From Crenobacter intestini (lineage in GTDB: Bacteria > Pseudomonadota > Gammaproteobacteria > Burkholderiales > Chromobacteriaceae), in assembly GCF_004919095.1 (NCBI RefSeq), contig NZ_STGJ01000007.1, forward strand, positions 117,482 to 181,481: a DNA stretch of 64,000 bases, written 5' to 3'. This document shows positions 63,757 through 64,000 of this stretch, piece after piece (position 1 is the stretch's first letter; the number at the start of each line of letters is the position of its first letter). Under the pieces are notes generated by a model, which saw only the letters and a program-made list of their open reading frames with translations, made no database searches and was not told where the DNA came from. The translations under genes were made by a program, and so were the position numbers.

Positions 63757-64000
63757 TCAGGCGTTGGCAGCGGCGGTCTGTTCCGCCTTGGCCAGCTTCA
63801 GCGGCTTGGTCATGAAGCCCAGCACGATGGCTACGGCCAGCAGGCCTGCCGAGATCGTGAACGCCAGGCTGTAAGTGCCGGTGGTGTCCACCGCCCAGCC
63901 AGCCAGCAGCGGGCCGACGAAGCCGGACACGCCCCAGGCGGTGTACAGCACGCCGTAGTTGGCGCCGTAGTTCTTCAGGCCGTAGAAGTCGGCGGTGGTC
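63757..64000 (-). CDS. OFA-family MFS transporter, N-terminal part outside window
   Basis: Only the last ~80 residues are visible. TADFYGLKNYGANYGVLYTA and GVSGFVGPLLAGWAVDTTGT are highly typical of oxalate/formate antiporter (OFA) MFS proteins, and the protein ends in an Ala-rich tail. The start lies beyond base 64000. It is a separate paralogue of the hpd-operon OFA transporter. Confidence 0.85.
   Translation of the reverse strand, partial: TTADFYGLKNYGANYGVLYTAWGVSGFVGPLLAGWAVDTTGTYSLAFTISAGLLAVAIVLGFMTKPLKLAKAEQTAAANA

Overview
The window looks like chromosome of a high-GC, Gram-negative betaproteobacterium, probably of the order Neisseriales (Chromobacteriaceae-like). The reasons are the aroB-aroK-pilQPONM block divergent from mrcA, the metX-metW pair, the rplU-rpmA-obgE block divergent from ispB, a Neisseria-type porin, and a small protein resembling the Neisseriales family annotated MIGRI. 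I see no insertion sequence, prophage, CRISPR array or rRNA; there is one tRNA-Arg(CCU). Gene density is high, with many ATGA-type overlaps.

Layout. 1-9.1 kb: shikimate genes, type IV pilus assembly operon and PBP1A. 9.1-14.9 kb: housekeeping genes (ArsC-like, YbaK, YhcC-type radical SAM, metX-metW, ampG, MliC-like). 14.9-23.4 kb: an anaerobic arylacetate module. It consists of a sigma-54 activator with an FNR-like box upstream and a convergent operon hpdB-hpdC-MFS-hpdA-MFS, read from a near-consensus -24/-12 promoter with a cluster of TGTCACC/GGTGACA heptamers behind it. 23.4-27.5 kb: an RpoS-type sigma factor and two tandem CadC/ToxR-like membrane regulators. 27.5-33.5 kb: aguB, wrbA, yihY, DUF3025, a His/Met-rich DUF4396 protein and brnQ with a candidate branched-chain leader peptide. 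33.9-40.7 kb: tRNA-Arg, ispB, rplU-rpmA-obgE and feoABC under a Fur box. 42.1-48.1 kb: a four-gene SMC operon (MksF/MksE/MksB-like plus a JetD-like protein whose Toprim site looks degenerate). 48.1-64 kb: transporters, stress enzymes, a chemoreceptor, prlC, a lysP-like permease next to a citrulline/arginine-type hydrolase, porin, xth, an AraC regulator and the end of an OFA-family transporter.

Two systems stand out. The first is a 4-hydroxyphenylacetate decarboxylase (p-cresol forming) glycyl-radical system. It is assigned because the catalytic Cys/Glu and both residues known to bind the phenol hydroxyl occur at exactly the expected spacing, and a dedicated small subunit lies 1 nt downstream. 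That subunit lacks all cysteines in its N-terminal half, where the clostridial proteins carry one of two Fe-S clusters. Its apparent regulatory chain (FNR-like box, sigma-54 activator, -24/-12 promoter) would suit an oxygen-sensitive enzyme. The second is a Mks/Wadjet-type condensin operon whose fourth protein keeps the JetD layout but replaces predicted metal-binding residues, suggesting a non-nucleolytic variant.

All functional calls come from reading motifs, gene order and remembered family features; no database search was possible.
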